Assembly (NCBI GenBank): GCA_015661745.1
Contig: DQVL01000109.1
Coordinates: 1-20,409, forward strand
Source of the DNA: Thermoprotei archaeon
GTDB lineage: Archaea; Thermoproteota; Nitrososphaeria; Geothermarchaeales; JDFR-13
Reading direction: 5' to 3'
Length of the DNA: 20,409 nt
Below the pieces are notes generated by a model. It worked only from the letters and a program-made list of their open reading frames with translations. It made no database searches and was not told the DNA's origin. Both the position numbers and the translations under genes were made by a program. Positions 8,377-15,636 of this stretch are shown here, one piece after another. Every line of letters starts with the position of its first letter. Position 1 is the stretch's first letter.

Positions 8377-8853
8377 TTAGGATAGTTGATTAGCCTTCTC
8401 TATAACCTCATCATAATTAGGCTCTACCTTTGGATCGTCACTCACCCATTTATACTTTACAACACCATCTGAATCCATTATAAAGACAGCCCTCTTAGCC
8501 AACTCCTTCAATCCAAGAAGATCCGGTAGGACTACACCATATGTTTTTATAACGTCTTTATTAAAGTCACTTAAGAGTGTAAAATCCAGGTTATATTTAG
8601 TCTTAAATTCTTTAAGTGAGAAGGGGCTATCCACACTTACTGCTATGACAGATGCATTAGCCTTCTCCAACTCAGCCATACGATCCCTAAAGGTACATAA
8701 CTCCTTTGTACATACCGATGTAAAGGCTCCGGGGAAGAAGAGTAGTATCACCGGCTTACCCTTATTGAGAAACTCTGATAACGATCTAGTCTGAAGATCT
8801 GTATCTAATAATTTGAAGTCTGGAGCCTTCATACCAACATCTATATTAGCCAT
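8377..8853 (-). CDS. bcp: Peroxiredoxin, Bcp/PrxQ type (atypical 2-Cys)
   Basis: Thiol peroxidase reducing H2O2 and organic hydroperoxides in the cytoplasm. The 158 aa thioredoxin-fold protein has PDFKLLDTD near residue 11 and the active-site stretch FFPGAFTSVCTKELCTF, where Pro41, Thr45 and peroxidatic Cys48 form the P-x3-T-x2-C motif. Arg121 (AKRAVFIMD) completes the site. Cys53, five residues after Cys48, matches the resolving-cysteine position of Bcp/PrxQ, implying an intramolecular disulfide. Start: ATG with Shine-Dalgarno GGTGAT at 8859-8864, so unlike many genes here it is leadered; the 160-base gap upstream holds its promoter. It is convergent with nikR (49-base gap) and is probably transcribed alone. 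Confidence 0.93.
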   Translation of the reverse strand: MANIDVGMKAPDFKLLDTDLQTRSLSEFLNKGKPVILLFFPGAFTSVCTKELCTFRDRMAELEKANASVIAVSVDSPFSLKEFKTKYNLDFTLLSDFNKDVIKTYGVVLPDLLGLKELAKRAVFIMDSDGVVKYKWVSDDPKVEPNYDEVIEKANQLS

Positions 8854-8858
8854 TTAAT

Positions 8859-8864
8859 ATCACC
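8859..8864 (-). promoter_or_regulatory. Shine-Dalgarno of the peroxiredoxin gene
   Basis: GGTGAT, complementary to the archaeal 16S 3' end, ends 5 bases before the ATG and fixes the start codon at 8853. Confidence 0.55.
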
Positions 8865-9013
8865 TTGAAGATTCTAATGCCTATCAACTAATAATTGTAT
8901 TTAGTCTATATTGTATGACACATTCGAATTTATACATATAATTAGCATGATAAACCATAGATGAAATATTTAGTAATTGAAGACTCTAGCAATTTAAACG
9001 TGGTATGGCATGT

Positions 9014-9547
9014 CTAATCCTCTATCGTGGCGATGTGAATCCCCAATACAAAGAGTAGAACCAATGATAAAATTAATTGTCCATGTATAGCTCTATTGAA
9101 TAACTTTATATTTCTTGATCTGGAGTATCTAAGAATTAATCCAGAAGCTAATAGGAGAATAATTAATCCAACAGATATATATTCAATTGGTCTCGCTAAG
9201 CTTAAATAGGAATATCCATGGATAATGCCTGACACACCAAGTATAATATTTAGTATGATATGGATATCAAGAATTGTTTTAAATGGTATCCTAACTTTAT
9301 AATGCTTCCTAAATCTATTTACAAATACAAACAATGAGTTTGTAATTAGACCACCTATCCATGCAAAATTCCCTAGATCATTAGATAAGTCCTCACCTAA
9401 TAATCCACCTTCATCATCATACTCATATTCAAAATCTTCATCTCCATCACCAGATACATAGATACTATGGCCAATGAATAATGGTGTCAACAAGATAGTT
9501 AGGATAGTAAGTATAACAATATATTTTTCATATCTAATCATATGCAT
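9014..9547 (-). CDS. Five-helix membrane protein with two heme-ligand-like histidine pairs (cytochrome b-like)
   Basis: Not assigned to a named family. Five hydrophobic segments can be read, at about 9-30, 57-76, 92-113, 118-140 and 153-173. Helix 3 carries His96 and His110 (13 residues between) and helix 5 His155 and His171 (15 between). In each helix one His is near either end, as in di-heme cytochromes b and ferric-reductase-type membrane domains. Basic loops (RFRKHYKVR; RYSRSRNIK) lie on one side and an acidic loop on the other, giving a consistent topology with N-terminus inside and the acidic loop outside. That loop (34-57) has 12 Asp/Glu in 24 residues. Transmembrane electron transfer is inferred. 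ATG 9547 is used; a second ATG two codons on is possible. Confidence 0.75.
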   Translation of the reverse strand: MHMIRYEKYIVILTILTILLTPLFIGHSIYVSGDGDEDFEYEYDDEGGLLGEDLSNDLGNFAWIGGLITNSLFVFVNRFRKHYKVRIPFKTILDIHIILNIILGVSGIIHGYSYLSLARPIEYISVGLIILLLASGLILRYSRSRNIKLFNRAIHGQLILSLVLLFVLGIHIATIED

Positions 9548-9570
9548 AAGGATAGACTATAGTATAATAT

Positions 9571-9580
9571 TAAATATAAA
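9571..9580. promoter_or_regulatory. Shared TATA box between divergent genes
   Basis: TAAATATAAA is centred 28 bases before the radical SAM ATG at 9604, and its complement, TTTATATTTA, is about 28 bases before the membrane-protein ATG at 9547. One box may serve both leaderless genes in a 56-base gap. Confidence 0.45.
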
Positions 9581-9603
9581 CCTTATAATCAGACTATATT
9601 GTA

Positions 9604-10791
9604 ATGTCTAAGATTATCAATATATTCAAGGGCTCCATCGATGGAGTAAGCTCTACAATATCAATATTTAGAGACTCAATTAAATTTACCTTTGGAGATG
9701 AAGTATATGTATTTGATCTAGAGGCTAGACCAATCTTTATGTATTTTAACGATATGCTATATGAAAGGGGGTTATCAGGTGAGATCATCGAGAAGAAATG
9801 GATATCTCTAAACCCCCCAAAAAGATTTCTTAGGAGAGTTATTGATAAAGGTGAGAAGAGGGATATCCTCAAATATACATTTAATAGGGTAGGTGAGATA
9901 TTGGATATCCTTGGAGTTAAAGGTTTATATGGATTGGAGGATCGACTAAATATAGATAGGATTTGGGAGTTGGAGTCGGAGGAGGAGAGATTTAGAAGAA
10001 TTTATCGACCTATATCGATATTACCACCAGATCAATATCTATCCCTAGTATTCCAGCCATTGGAGGGCTGTCCATATAATAAATGTAGCTTCTGCACATT
10101 CTATAGAGATAGAGACTTTAGATATAAAACTGCCGATGAGTTTAGAGAACATGTAAAGGAGGTTATAGAATTTCTTGGAAAGAGTATATTGATAAGGAGA
10201 AGGATATTCCTAGCCGATGCAAATGCCTTGTTCGCAGATACAGAGCAACTCCTAGAATATATTAAGATCATTAGGGAATATATCGATAGAGGCTCTATAG
10301 AGGGTTTCTACTCCTTCTCAGACTACTTCACAGTATATAAAACTGTTTATGAGCTTAAGACATTGAGAAGTGAAGGATATAAGAGAGTCTATATAGGGCT
10401 TGAGAGTGGATCTGATGATGTCCTAAAGATCCTCTCTAAACCAGGTCCAGCAGAAAGATCATTGGAACTTGTTAAAAGACTTAAAGAGGCTGGTATCACA
10501 GTCGGTATAATAATATTGATCGGGGCTGGAGGAAGAGAATATTATGATGAACACGTCATGAAGACTATTAAGATATTGAATGCCATGCCTCTAGATAAGA
10601 GGGATATAATCTATTACTCTAAGCTGAAGATTCATAGTGACTCAGAATATTATAAGATATCTAGGGAGTATGGATTGACTGAGTTAGATGATGAAGAGAT
10701 GAATATGCAAATAGAAGATATTAGGAGGGGTTTAAAACATATTGAGAAGCCGATCCAAGCCATCTATGATATAGATGAGACTATCTACTAA
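9604..10791 (+). CDS. Radical SAM protein of unknown function
   Basis: A 395 aa iron-sulfur enzyme expected to cleave S-adenosylmethionine to a 5'-deoxyadenosyl radical. The cluster loop is GCPYNKCSFC (Cys156, Cys161, Cys164), spaced C-x4-C-x2-C rather than the canonical C-x3-C-x2-C; from memory, this GCPxNxCxFC form occurs in some Elp3/HemN-like radical SAM subgroups. Further signs of the TIM-barrel core are IFLADANALFAD (strand 2 region), VYIGLESGSDDVLKILSKPG (SAM-binding Glu/Gly region) and VGIIILIGAGG. The N-terminal 140 residues have no recognisable cobalamin domain. The start ATG has a TATA box at -28. Its last 11 bases overlap the convergent lipoate ligase gene, but nothing ties it functionally to lipoate; the substrate is unknown. 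Confidence 0.85.
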   Translation: MSKIINIFKGSIDGVSSTISIFRDSIKFTFGDEVYVFDLEARPIFMYFNDMLYERGLSGEIIEKKWISLNPPKRFLRRVIDKGEKRDILKYTFNRVGEILDILGVKGLYGLEDRLNIDRIWELESEEERFRRIYRPISILPPDQYLSLVFQPLEGCPYNKCSFCTFYRDRDFRYKTADEFREHVKEVIEFLGKSILIRRRIFLADANALFADTEQLLEYIKIIREYIDRGSIEGFYSFSDYFTVYKTVYELKTLRSEGYKRVYIGLESGSDDVLKILSKPGPAERSLELVKRLKEAGITVGIIILIGAGGREYYDEHVMKTIKILNAMPLDKRDIIYYSKLKIHSDSEYYKISREYGLTELDDEEMNMQIEDIRRGLKHIEKPIQAIYDIDETIY

Positions 10792-11566
10792 ATCCAATCT
10801 TCTCAATAAATGGTATATACTTAGTCTCGAGCAGTTTACTGACTAGTTCAACCTCCTCACTAGATAATGACCCATAAAAATATTCATCTCCAAAGACCTC
10901 TATAAACCCATTAACCAACTCCATATAGACCTTACTTAAAGGTAGATCGATATCCAGGTCTGATAGGGAGACAACCTTATCACGAAATCTCGATGGATCC
11001 ACATCCCTAATCACACAACTCCAAATATATGGATCAACTTTAAGGAGGAGTGTCCCATGTTGAAGCAGAGCATCTCCATCCCTCAACTGTGCACTCCCAG
11101 ATATCTTCCGCCCACCTATAAGTATATCGCTGGAGCCCCTCCTAAAATAGCAGAGGGGCTCTCCACTAGATCTATATTCGCCTGATAAACCGGCTTCCAC
11201 ACCAAGCCTATATAGAGCATTATAGACACCCTTAGCAATCTCTATGGAGGACCTCTGTATATCAAAGTTATATATCGGGTTTTCACGGCCTAAAACAACT
11301 GAGTAGGTGACTTCACCACCCTCCATATGGAGGAGGGCTCCTCCACCAGTAGGTCTTATAACTGGTATATAGCCATACCTCTCTATACAATCGAGATAAA
11401 GAGTTTCATGAATATCTTGTGACTTACCAATCGAGACGCCACTAGGTCTCCACATATAAATCCTTATCGTGTCATAATCTACATTCCCTCTATACCTGAA
11501 TATGGCTTCATCAACAGCCATATTTACCAGTGGATCCCTATATATATCGAGAATTATCCTGAGCAT
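10781..11566 (-). CDS. Lipoate-protein ligase / octanoyltransferase (LplA/LipM family)
   Basis: Cofactor transferase that puts lipoate or octanoate on the lysine of lipoyl domains. Family motifs: NMAVDEAIF near 15, RPTGGGALLH near 71 (acyl-adenylate/acyl binding), and GGRKISGSAQLR with invariant Lys154 followed by LLQHGTLLL. Cys139 (EPLCYF) sits 15 residues before that lysine, in the area where LipM-type octanoyltransferases carry their acyl-thioester cysteine; the GSAQ...LQHG pattern also looks LipM-like. With lipoyl synthase upstream, octanoyl transfer in de novo lipoylation is the preferred role. The protein is 261 aa and lacks the C-terminal accessory domain of E. coli LplA; no separate LplB is visible. 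The frame extends one codon to a TTG (11569), but ATG 11566 is chosen. A TATA box lies about 28-30 bases upstream, so it can be transcribed alone. Confidence 0.88.
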   Translation of the reverse strand: MLRIILDIYRDPLVNMAVDEAIFRYRGNVDYDTIRIYMWRPSGVSIGKSQDIHETLYLDCIERYGYIPVIRPTGGGALLHMEGGEVTYSVVLGRENPIYNFDIQRSSIEIAKGVYNALYRLGVEAGLSGEYRSSGEPLCYFRRGSSDILIGGRKISGSAQLRDGDALLQHGTLLLKVDPYIWSCVIRDVDPSRFRDKVVSLSDLDIDLPLSKVYMELVNGFIEVFGDEYFYGSLSSEEVELVSKLLETKYIPFIEKIGFSR

Positions 11567-11590
11567 CAAGAGAATAGATTAACTATAGAG

Positions 11591-11600
11591 ATTTTTATAT
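11591..11600 (-). promoter_or_regulatory. TATA box upstream of the lipoate ligase/octanoyltransferase gene
   Basis: ATATAAAAAT on the minus strand lies in the 69-base gap after lipA, about 28 bases before the start codons. It suggests an own promoter in addition to read-through from lipA. Confidence 0.5.
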
Positions 11601-11638
11601 TGCTATATCTCCCCAATACTTTATGGGATACTCAGAAC

Positions 11639-12493
11639 CTATTTAGTATTGGTTATAGCCATATATGCCTCCTTCGCCTTATATGAAGTTCTGGCCAATG
11701 GATCTGCAACTACATATTTTATACCTGATTCATACGCAATTTTAGATATCTCTCTAAATTCATTGATGGAGTAGTATTTCTTGACGGGTAGTTGCCTCCT
11801 ACTTGGACGCATATACTGTGAGATCACAAGGATATCTAAGTCAATACTGGATAAATCCTCGAAAGACTTTTTAATCTCATCTATAGACTCTCCAAAACCG
11901 AGTAGTATGGATGACTTAGTTATGAATCCATCCTCCTTAGCTATAGACAATATCTTTATACTCTGGCGATACCCAGCCCTACGATCCCTAACAATGGGTG
12001 TAAGCCTCTCAACCGTCTCAATATTATGAGCTAATACATCCGGCATAGCATCCAATACAATCCTCAATGCATCGACATCCCCCTGGAAATCTGGGATTAA
12101 AACCTCTACTATAACCCCTGGGTTAAGCCTCTTTACAGCCTTAATAGTCTCAGCTATATGAGAGGCACCTCCATCGGGAAGGTCATCCCTATCAACCGAT
12201 GTAATGGTTACATAGTCTAGACCAAGCTCTTTAACGGCATATGCAACTCTAACTGGTTCATCTGGATCTGGGGGATTAGGTATACCCTTAAATACATAGC
12301 AGAATCTACATCCCCTAGTACATACATCCCCTAAAACCATGAAGGTAGCTGTACCACTCCCCCAACACTCCATAATATTTGGGCATAGAGCATCCTCACA
12401 GACAGTAGATAATCTATGGTTTGAGACTATATTTGAGACACGCTTAAAATCATCGTTAAGCCTAACTCTAAGCCTAACCTTACCTGGTTCTAT
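11639..12493 (-). CDS. lipA: Lipoyl synthase with non-AUG start
   Basis: Radical SAM enzyme inserting two sulfurs into a protein-bound octanoyl group. The catalytic cluster motif is CTRGCRFC, and the C-terminal RTSYKAKEAY corresponds to the RSSY motif. The auxiliary cluster motif CEDALC-PNIMEC (C-x4-C-x5-C) straddles 12365-12400, but the first in-frame ATG (12373) lies inside it and would remove two of the three cysteines. Reading upstream, the frame stays open as EPGKVRLRVRLNDDFKRV... HRLSTVCEDA, a normal LipA N-terminus, back to a stop at 12530-12532, with no ATG, GTG, TTG or CTG. I place the start at ATA (12493), which overlaps the TAG of the preceding lipoyl-domain gene (ATAG) and has GGAGAT 6-11 bases upstream. 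This gives about 284 aa, a usual length. ATT at 12508 is an alternative. Confidence 0.9.
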   Translation of the reverse strand: MEPGKVRLRVRLNDDFKRVSNIVSNHRLSTVCEDALCPNIMECWGSGTATFMVLGDVCTRGCRFCYVFKGIPNPPDPDEPVRVAYAVKELGLDYVTITSVDRDDLPDGGASHIAETIKAVKRLNPGVIVEVLIPDFQGDVDALRIVLDAMPDVLAHNIETVERLTPIVRDRRAGYRQSIKILSIAKEDGFITKSSILLGFGESIDEIKKSFEDLSSIDLDILVISQYMRPSRRQLPVKKYYSINEFREISKIAYESGIKYVVADPLARTSYKAKEAYMAITNTK

Positions 12494-12735
12494 ACCTCTA
12501 TCTCCAATAAGGTAGTCCCTGGAGATACCTCATCACCTACCGAGACAAAAACATTTTTAACAACTCCATCTACATCACTCTCGATAGTCAATATAGCCTT
12601 CTCAATCTCTACATCTACCAATGGAGATCCAATAGATATATTATCACCTACAGATACATGGACCTCCACAACCTTACCCATCCAGTCAACCCTTTTAGGC
12701 CATAGATCCCTTGGTAGAGAGACCTTCTTCAACAT
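12490..12735 (-). CDS. Stand-alone lipoyl-domain (biotinyl/lipoyl attachment) protein
   Basis: An 81 aa single domain of the biotinyl/lipoyl fold with the two-fold repeat pattern: GKVVEVHVSVGDNISIGSPL, then GVVKNVFVSVGDEVSPGTTLLEIEV. The hairpin between them, VEIEKAILTIESDVDG, puts Lys46 at the modification site. The Glu-Lys-Ala context resembles the DKA of E2 lipoyl domains rather than the MKM of biotin carriers, so lipoylation is expected. It is not a GcvH protein (too short), and no E2 catalytic domain follows. Placed six bases after the small membrane protein gene and overlapping lipA, it is the likely substrate of the lipA and ligase products next to it. Its partner enzyme is not in the window. 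The ATG has GAGGAG about 10 bases upstream. Confidence 0.88.
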   Translation of the reverse strand: MLKKVSLPRDLWPKRVDWMGKVVEVHVSVGDNISIGSPLVDVEIEKAILTIESDVDGVVKNVFVSVGDEVSPGTTLLEIEV

Positions 12736-12741
12736 ATATTA

Positions 12742-13095
12742 TCAACTCCTCAACAGTATCCTCACATTATATATTAATGCTGAAATAGAAAAAGCTAAGA
12801 TTAGATGATAGATTATTGGGATATATAGTATTAAACCAGTTGATAATACCTTATTTAAAGTATAGACTTCTGTGATGGAGAGTAGAAACGCTATATAATA
12901 GATTGGTATGGGGAGGATAGATAGTACCACCAAATCCATATTCCTTGTAGACATAAGTCCCGCAAATAACCCTACGACAACTGGAGATATGAGGTAATAG
13001 GGATATGTTGGTGGCGTAAGATCCAAGGATATCATATAAATTACAGTTAGAGACGCCAGATATAGGATAATCTTGAATATCCTCTTCAGATTCAT
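12742..13095 (-). CDS. Small four-helix membrane protein, unknown function
   Basis: I do not recognise a family. The 117 aa protein is almost wholly hydrophobic, with four predicted helices at about 8-25, 32-50, 54-74 and 85-113. There are few charges apart from the lysine/arginine-rich start (NLKRIFK) and end (NVRILLRS), and no obvious catalytic or metal-binding residues. A proline-rich turn (DLTPPTYPYY) follows helix 1. Its ATG directly follows the stop codon of the penicillin-acylase-family gene (TAGATG), with Shine-Dalgarno GAGGGG 5 bases upstream inside that gene, so the two are translationally linked. A lipoyl-domain gene follows after 6 bases. A role in anchoring or assisting the acylase is a guess from position. 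Confidence 0.8.
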   Translation of the reverse strand: MNLKRIFKIILYLASLTVIYMISLDLTPPTYPYYLISPVVVGLFAGLMSTRNMDLVVLSILPIPIYYIAFLLSITEVYTLNKVLSTGLILYIPIIYHLILAFSISALIYNVRILLRS

Positions 13096-15594
13096 CTAAC
13101 CCCCTCTAAACACCAACCTATATCTTGATGGAGATTCATCCAACGATTCATAAGCCTCCAACCTGAAATATCTATAGGCTACAAAATCGTCTAGGAGATC
13201 CTCATAGTGGGGACTGAATACGATGCCGATATTCCCACCAGGTAATGCAAAATATATGGATATAGATTCTCCATCCAATACATAGATTGACCGCATACTC
13301 TGTGATGAGGAGATCTCATAGGGAGGCTCCCCTGGAGAGAAGCCTGCTGGGAACACAGTATATAAGCCTCCTTGACCATCATATACTCTATAGTTGAGCC
13401 ATGGCAATACATCACCCATAAAGTGGGTTATACGATATTTAAGTATATCACCCCATCTCCAATTCTCGATATCACCATATCTACCTTCCAACTCATCCAC
13501 AGCATTTAAGAATGCCTTATATATTATATCGCCGACATCCCCAACCCAAGCCTCATAACTCCCCAATGAACCATCGAGAAACCTCTTTATAACATCTTCC
13601 GTAGTCTCTAGTGGGATAAGCCTTATAGGTAGATCACCTAATACATCACCCCATAAACCCCTATGGATATTATATAGCCACTGAATATATAGTGGAGCAG
13701 CCTTACTATCGGGTGTCAAGATAAAATCCCATCTATCCATTAATTCAAAAGCATCTAGATATATCCCACTAAAGTCTCTCCCCCTAATTATATCAAGTGC
13801 ATATGGGATTATAGACTCAGCTGCATATGACTTTAGATTAACCTGTATAGACATCATATCATCCAAGGTCAGTGAACCAGCCTTCTCAAGGAGGAGATTC
13901 TTTATCCTCACATATCTATATCTATCAGCCCAGCTCCATCCCAGGTAGAATGGATAATCACCTACAACCTTATTATTCGCCGTCACAACGAACCCTTCAT
14001 CCGGATTGATCACATGGGGGATATTGTTAAATTCAATATATCCAATCCACTCCCCCTCACCATTACTTGCGTTGAATGGGAGATACCCTAGGTTAAAAAG
14101 GTTTCTACCACGAACCTCACCAAGATATGATGCATTTCTAACTGGGTATAAACCAGCTGGATAATATAGAATATTTCCATATATATCTGCTGCTACGAGG
14201 TTCTGTGGTGCAACATGGAAGTATTTAGCTGCATCGATTAAGCCATATATATCCTCTGCATAGTTATATCTCATCACCGCGACAAACTCGAGGGTAACCT
14301 GGGACCCCGTCCATCTCATGGCATAACGGACTCCATCATATTCATATAATGGGCCTATAACCGTATCATTTACAATATATTCAACAACACTATATTCATT
14401 GCCATCCCAGACCCTTATAGATTCAACCCTCCTATCTAATTCATGCCATACACCTTTATATAGATATTTATCTCCATCCCAGAGAAAATAGTAATAGTCT
14501 GTAACATCTGGACCTACATTTGTAAATCCCCATGCAACATAGTTGTTCCTACCTAATAGTATAACTGGTGTACCTGGGAGGCTAGCCCCCAAATTGTTAA
14601 AGCCGTCTGAGAAGGATATCACGATATAATACCATATGGGAGGTGCAGTTAAAGTTAGATGTGGATCGTTAGCCACTATTGGATATCCATCCCTTGTCAA
14701 ATCACCTGAGACCACCCAATTATTACTGGCATATACCATTCCAAAGATTTGACGTACTTCATCTAGACCCTCCAATATATCGATTACACCATCCACTGGA
14801 ATCCTCTCCGGAGACTCACGGGATATTGGGGCATCAATATCTACATCAGTATCGACTTTAAACTTGTCAAGGATTGGAGTATTTAGAGACCTGTCTAGTA
14901 GGTCAAGGTCTACCAATATCTCTAAACCATTTCTATTCACCAGCTCCTGGAGATTTAGATCCTCCATACTCCAGCTTAGACTCCACGCCATAAACTTACC
15001 TATAGAGATAGAATCCACCGGCTTCCAAGGCTCAGGCTTTAAACCTAGTAAACTATATTCAGTTAATGAGATCCCATTAACCTCTAGATATCTAAGGAAT
15101 TGGTTAACCCCCTCCGTATATGCGAGTAGGGCCTGATATTCCCAGCTAAATTCATTTGAGTTAGCTATATAATCTAAGGTTTTCTCAGCAGATATATAGA
15201 GCCCTAAATGTCTAAAATCTCTGTCAATATCTAGAGTAAGTTCTCCAAATAACTCGCTTAACCTCCCCTGAGCCAGTCTACGCATGACATCCATCTGAAA
15301 AAATCGGTCTTTAGCGTGGAGGAATCCCATTACCTTATATGCATCGATATAGTTGGATGCATAAATATGTGGTATACCCAACCCATCATATAAAACGTTT
15401 ACCTCACCATTCAACCCATCAATCTCTATATATCCCTCTAAAAAGGCTATTCTAAGGCTTCCAAATGACCCGTTTAAAGGATGGAGAATCCTATCAAGTA
15501 AAGGCGATAACATGGGTAGAGCTATAAGTATTAATATTAGAAGTGAGGATATCGATATAACAAGATAATTTCTATATCCACCCCTTATAGGCAT
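13096..15594 (-). CDS. Penicillin acylase family (Ntn-hydrolase) amidase, membrane-anchored
   Basis: An 832 aa precursor of the penicillin G acylase/acyl-homoserine-lactone acylase family, which hydrolyses amide bonds of N-acyl compounds. An N-terminal hydrophobic helix (residues 10-30) implies export with membrane anchoring or signal cleavage. The alpha-chain part has GIPHIYASNYIDAYKVMGFLHAKDRFFQMDVMRR. Self-cleavage should occur before Ser290 of YASNNWVVSG, making Ser290 the new N-terminal nucleophile. ANDPHLTLTAPPIWY and LPGTPVILLGRNNYVAWGFTN (oxyanion/positioning residues) and the late HVINPDEGFVVTANNK follow in family order. The length fits. Its natural substrate cannot be told; N-acyl amides yielding fatty acids would fit the acyl-CoA genes nearby. 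It is first in a tightly spaced minus-strand string, with a TATA-like TAATATATG about 27 bases upstream. Confidence 0.92.
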   Translation of the reverse strand: MPIRGGYRNYLVISISSLLILILIALPMLSPLLDRILHPLNGSFGSLRIAFLEGYIEIDGLNGEVNVLYDGLGIPHIYASNYIDAYKVMGFLHAKDRFFQMDVMRRLAQGRLSELFGELTLDIDRDFRHLGLYISAEKTLDYIANSNEFSWEYQALLAYTEGVNQFLRYLEVNGISLTEYSLLGLKPEPWKPVDSISIGKFMAWSLSWSMEDLNLQELVNRNGLEILVDLDLLDRSLNTPILDKFKVDTDVDIDAPISRESPERIPVDGVIDILEGLDEVRQIFGMVYASNNWVVSGDLTRDGYPIVANDPHLTLTAPPIWYYIVISFSDGFNNLGASLPGTPVILLGRNNYVAWGFTNVGPDVTDYYYFLWDGDKYLYKGVWHELDRRVESIRVWDGNEYSVVEYIVNDTVIGPLYEYDGVRYAMRWTGSQVTLEFVAVMRYNYAEDIYGLIDAAKYFHVAPQNLVAADIYGNILYYPAGLYPVRNASYLGEVRGRNLFNLGYLPFNASNGEGEWIGYIEFNNIPHVINPDEGFVVTANNKVVGDYPFYLGWSWADRYRYVRIKNLLLEKAGSLTLDDMMSIQVNLKSYAAESIIPYALDIIRGRDFSGIYLDAFELMDRWDFILTPDSKAAPLYIQWLYNIHRGLWGDVLGDLPIRLIPLETTEDVIKRFLDGSLGSYEAWVGDVGDIIYKAFLNAVDELEGRYGDIENWRWGDILKYRITHFMGDVLPWLNYRVYDGQGGLYTVFPAGFSPGEPPYEISSSQSMRSIYVLDGESISIYFALPGGNIGIVFSPHYEDLLDDFVAYRYFRLEAYESLDESPSRYRLVFRGG

Positions 15595-15636
15595 AATAAA
15601 ATAAGATTATATCATCGGCATATATTACTCCATATA

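Noticed and set aside
8922..8929. ATTCGAAT resembling a tRNA T-loop
   Set aside because: No GC-rich stem, anticodon arm or acceptor partner surrounds it; a thermophile tRNA would stand out in this AT-rich gap.
11567..11569. TTG as start of the lipoate ligase/octanoyltransferase
   Set aside because: An ATG follows directly and is a stronger start; the TTG remains possible for a strictly leaderless mRNA.
12371..12373. ATG as start of lipoyl synthase
   Set aside because: It would delete two of three auxiliary-cluster cysteines and a well-matching N-terminal region.
12490..12529. Programmed -1 frameshift fusing the lipoyl domain to lipoyl synthase
   Set aside because: No canonical slippery heptamer or clear stem-loop is visible in the overlap; a non-AUG start is simpler, though not proven.
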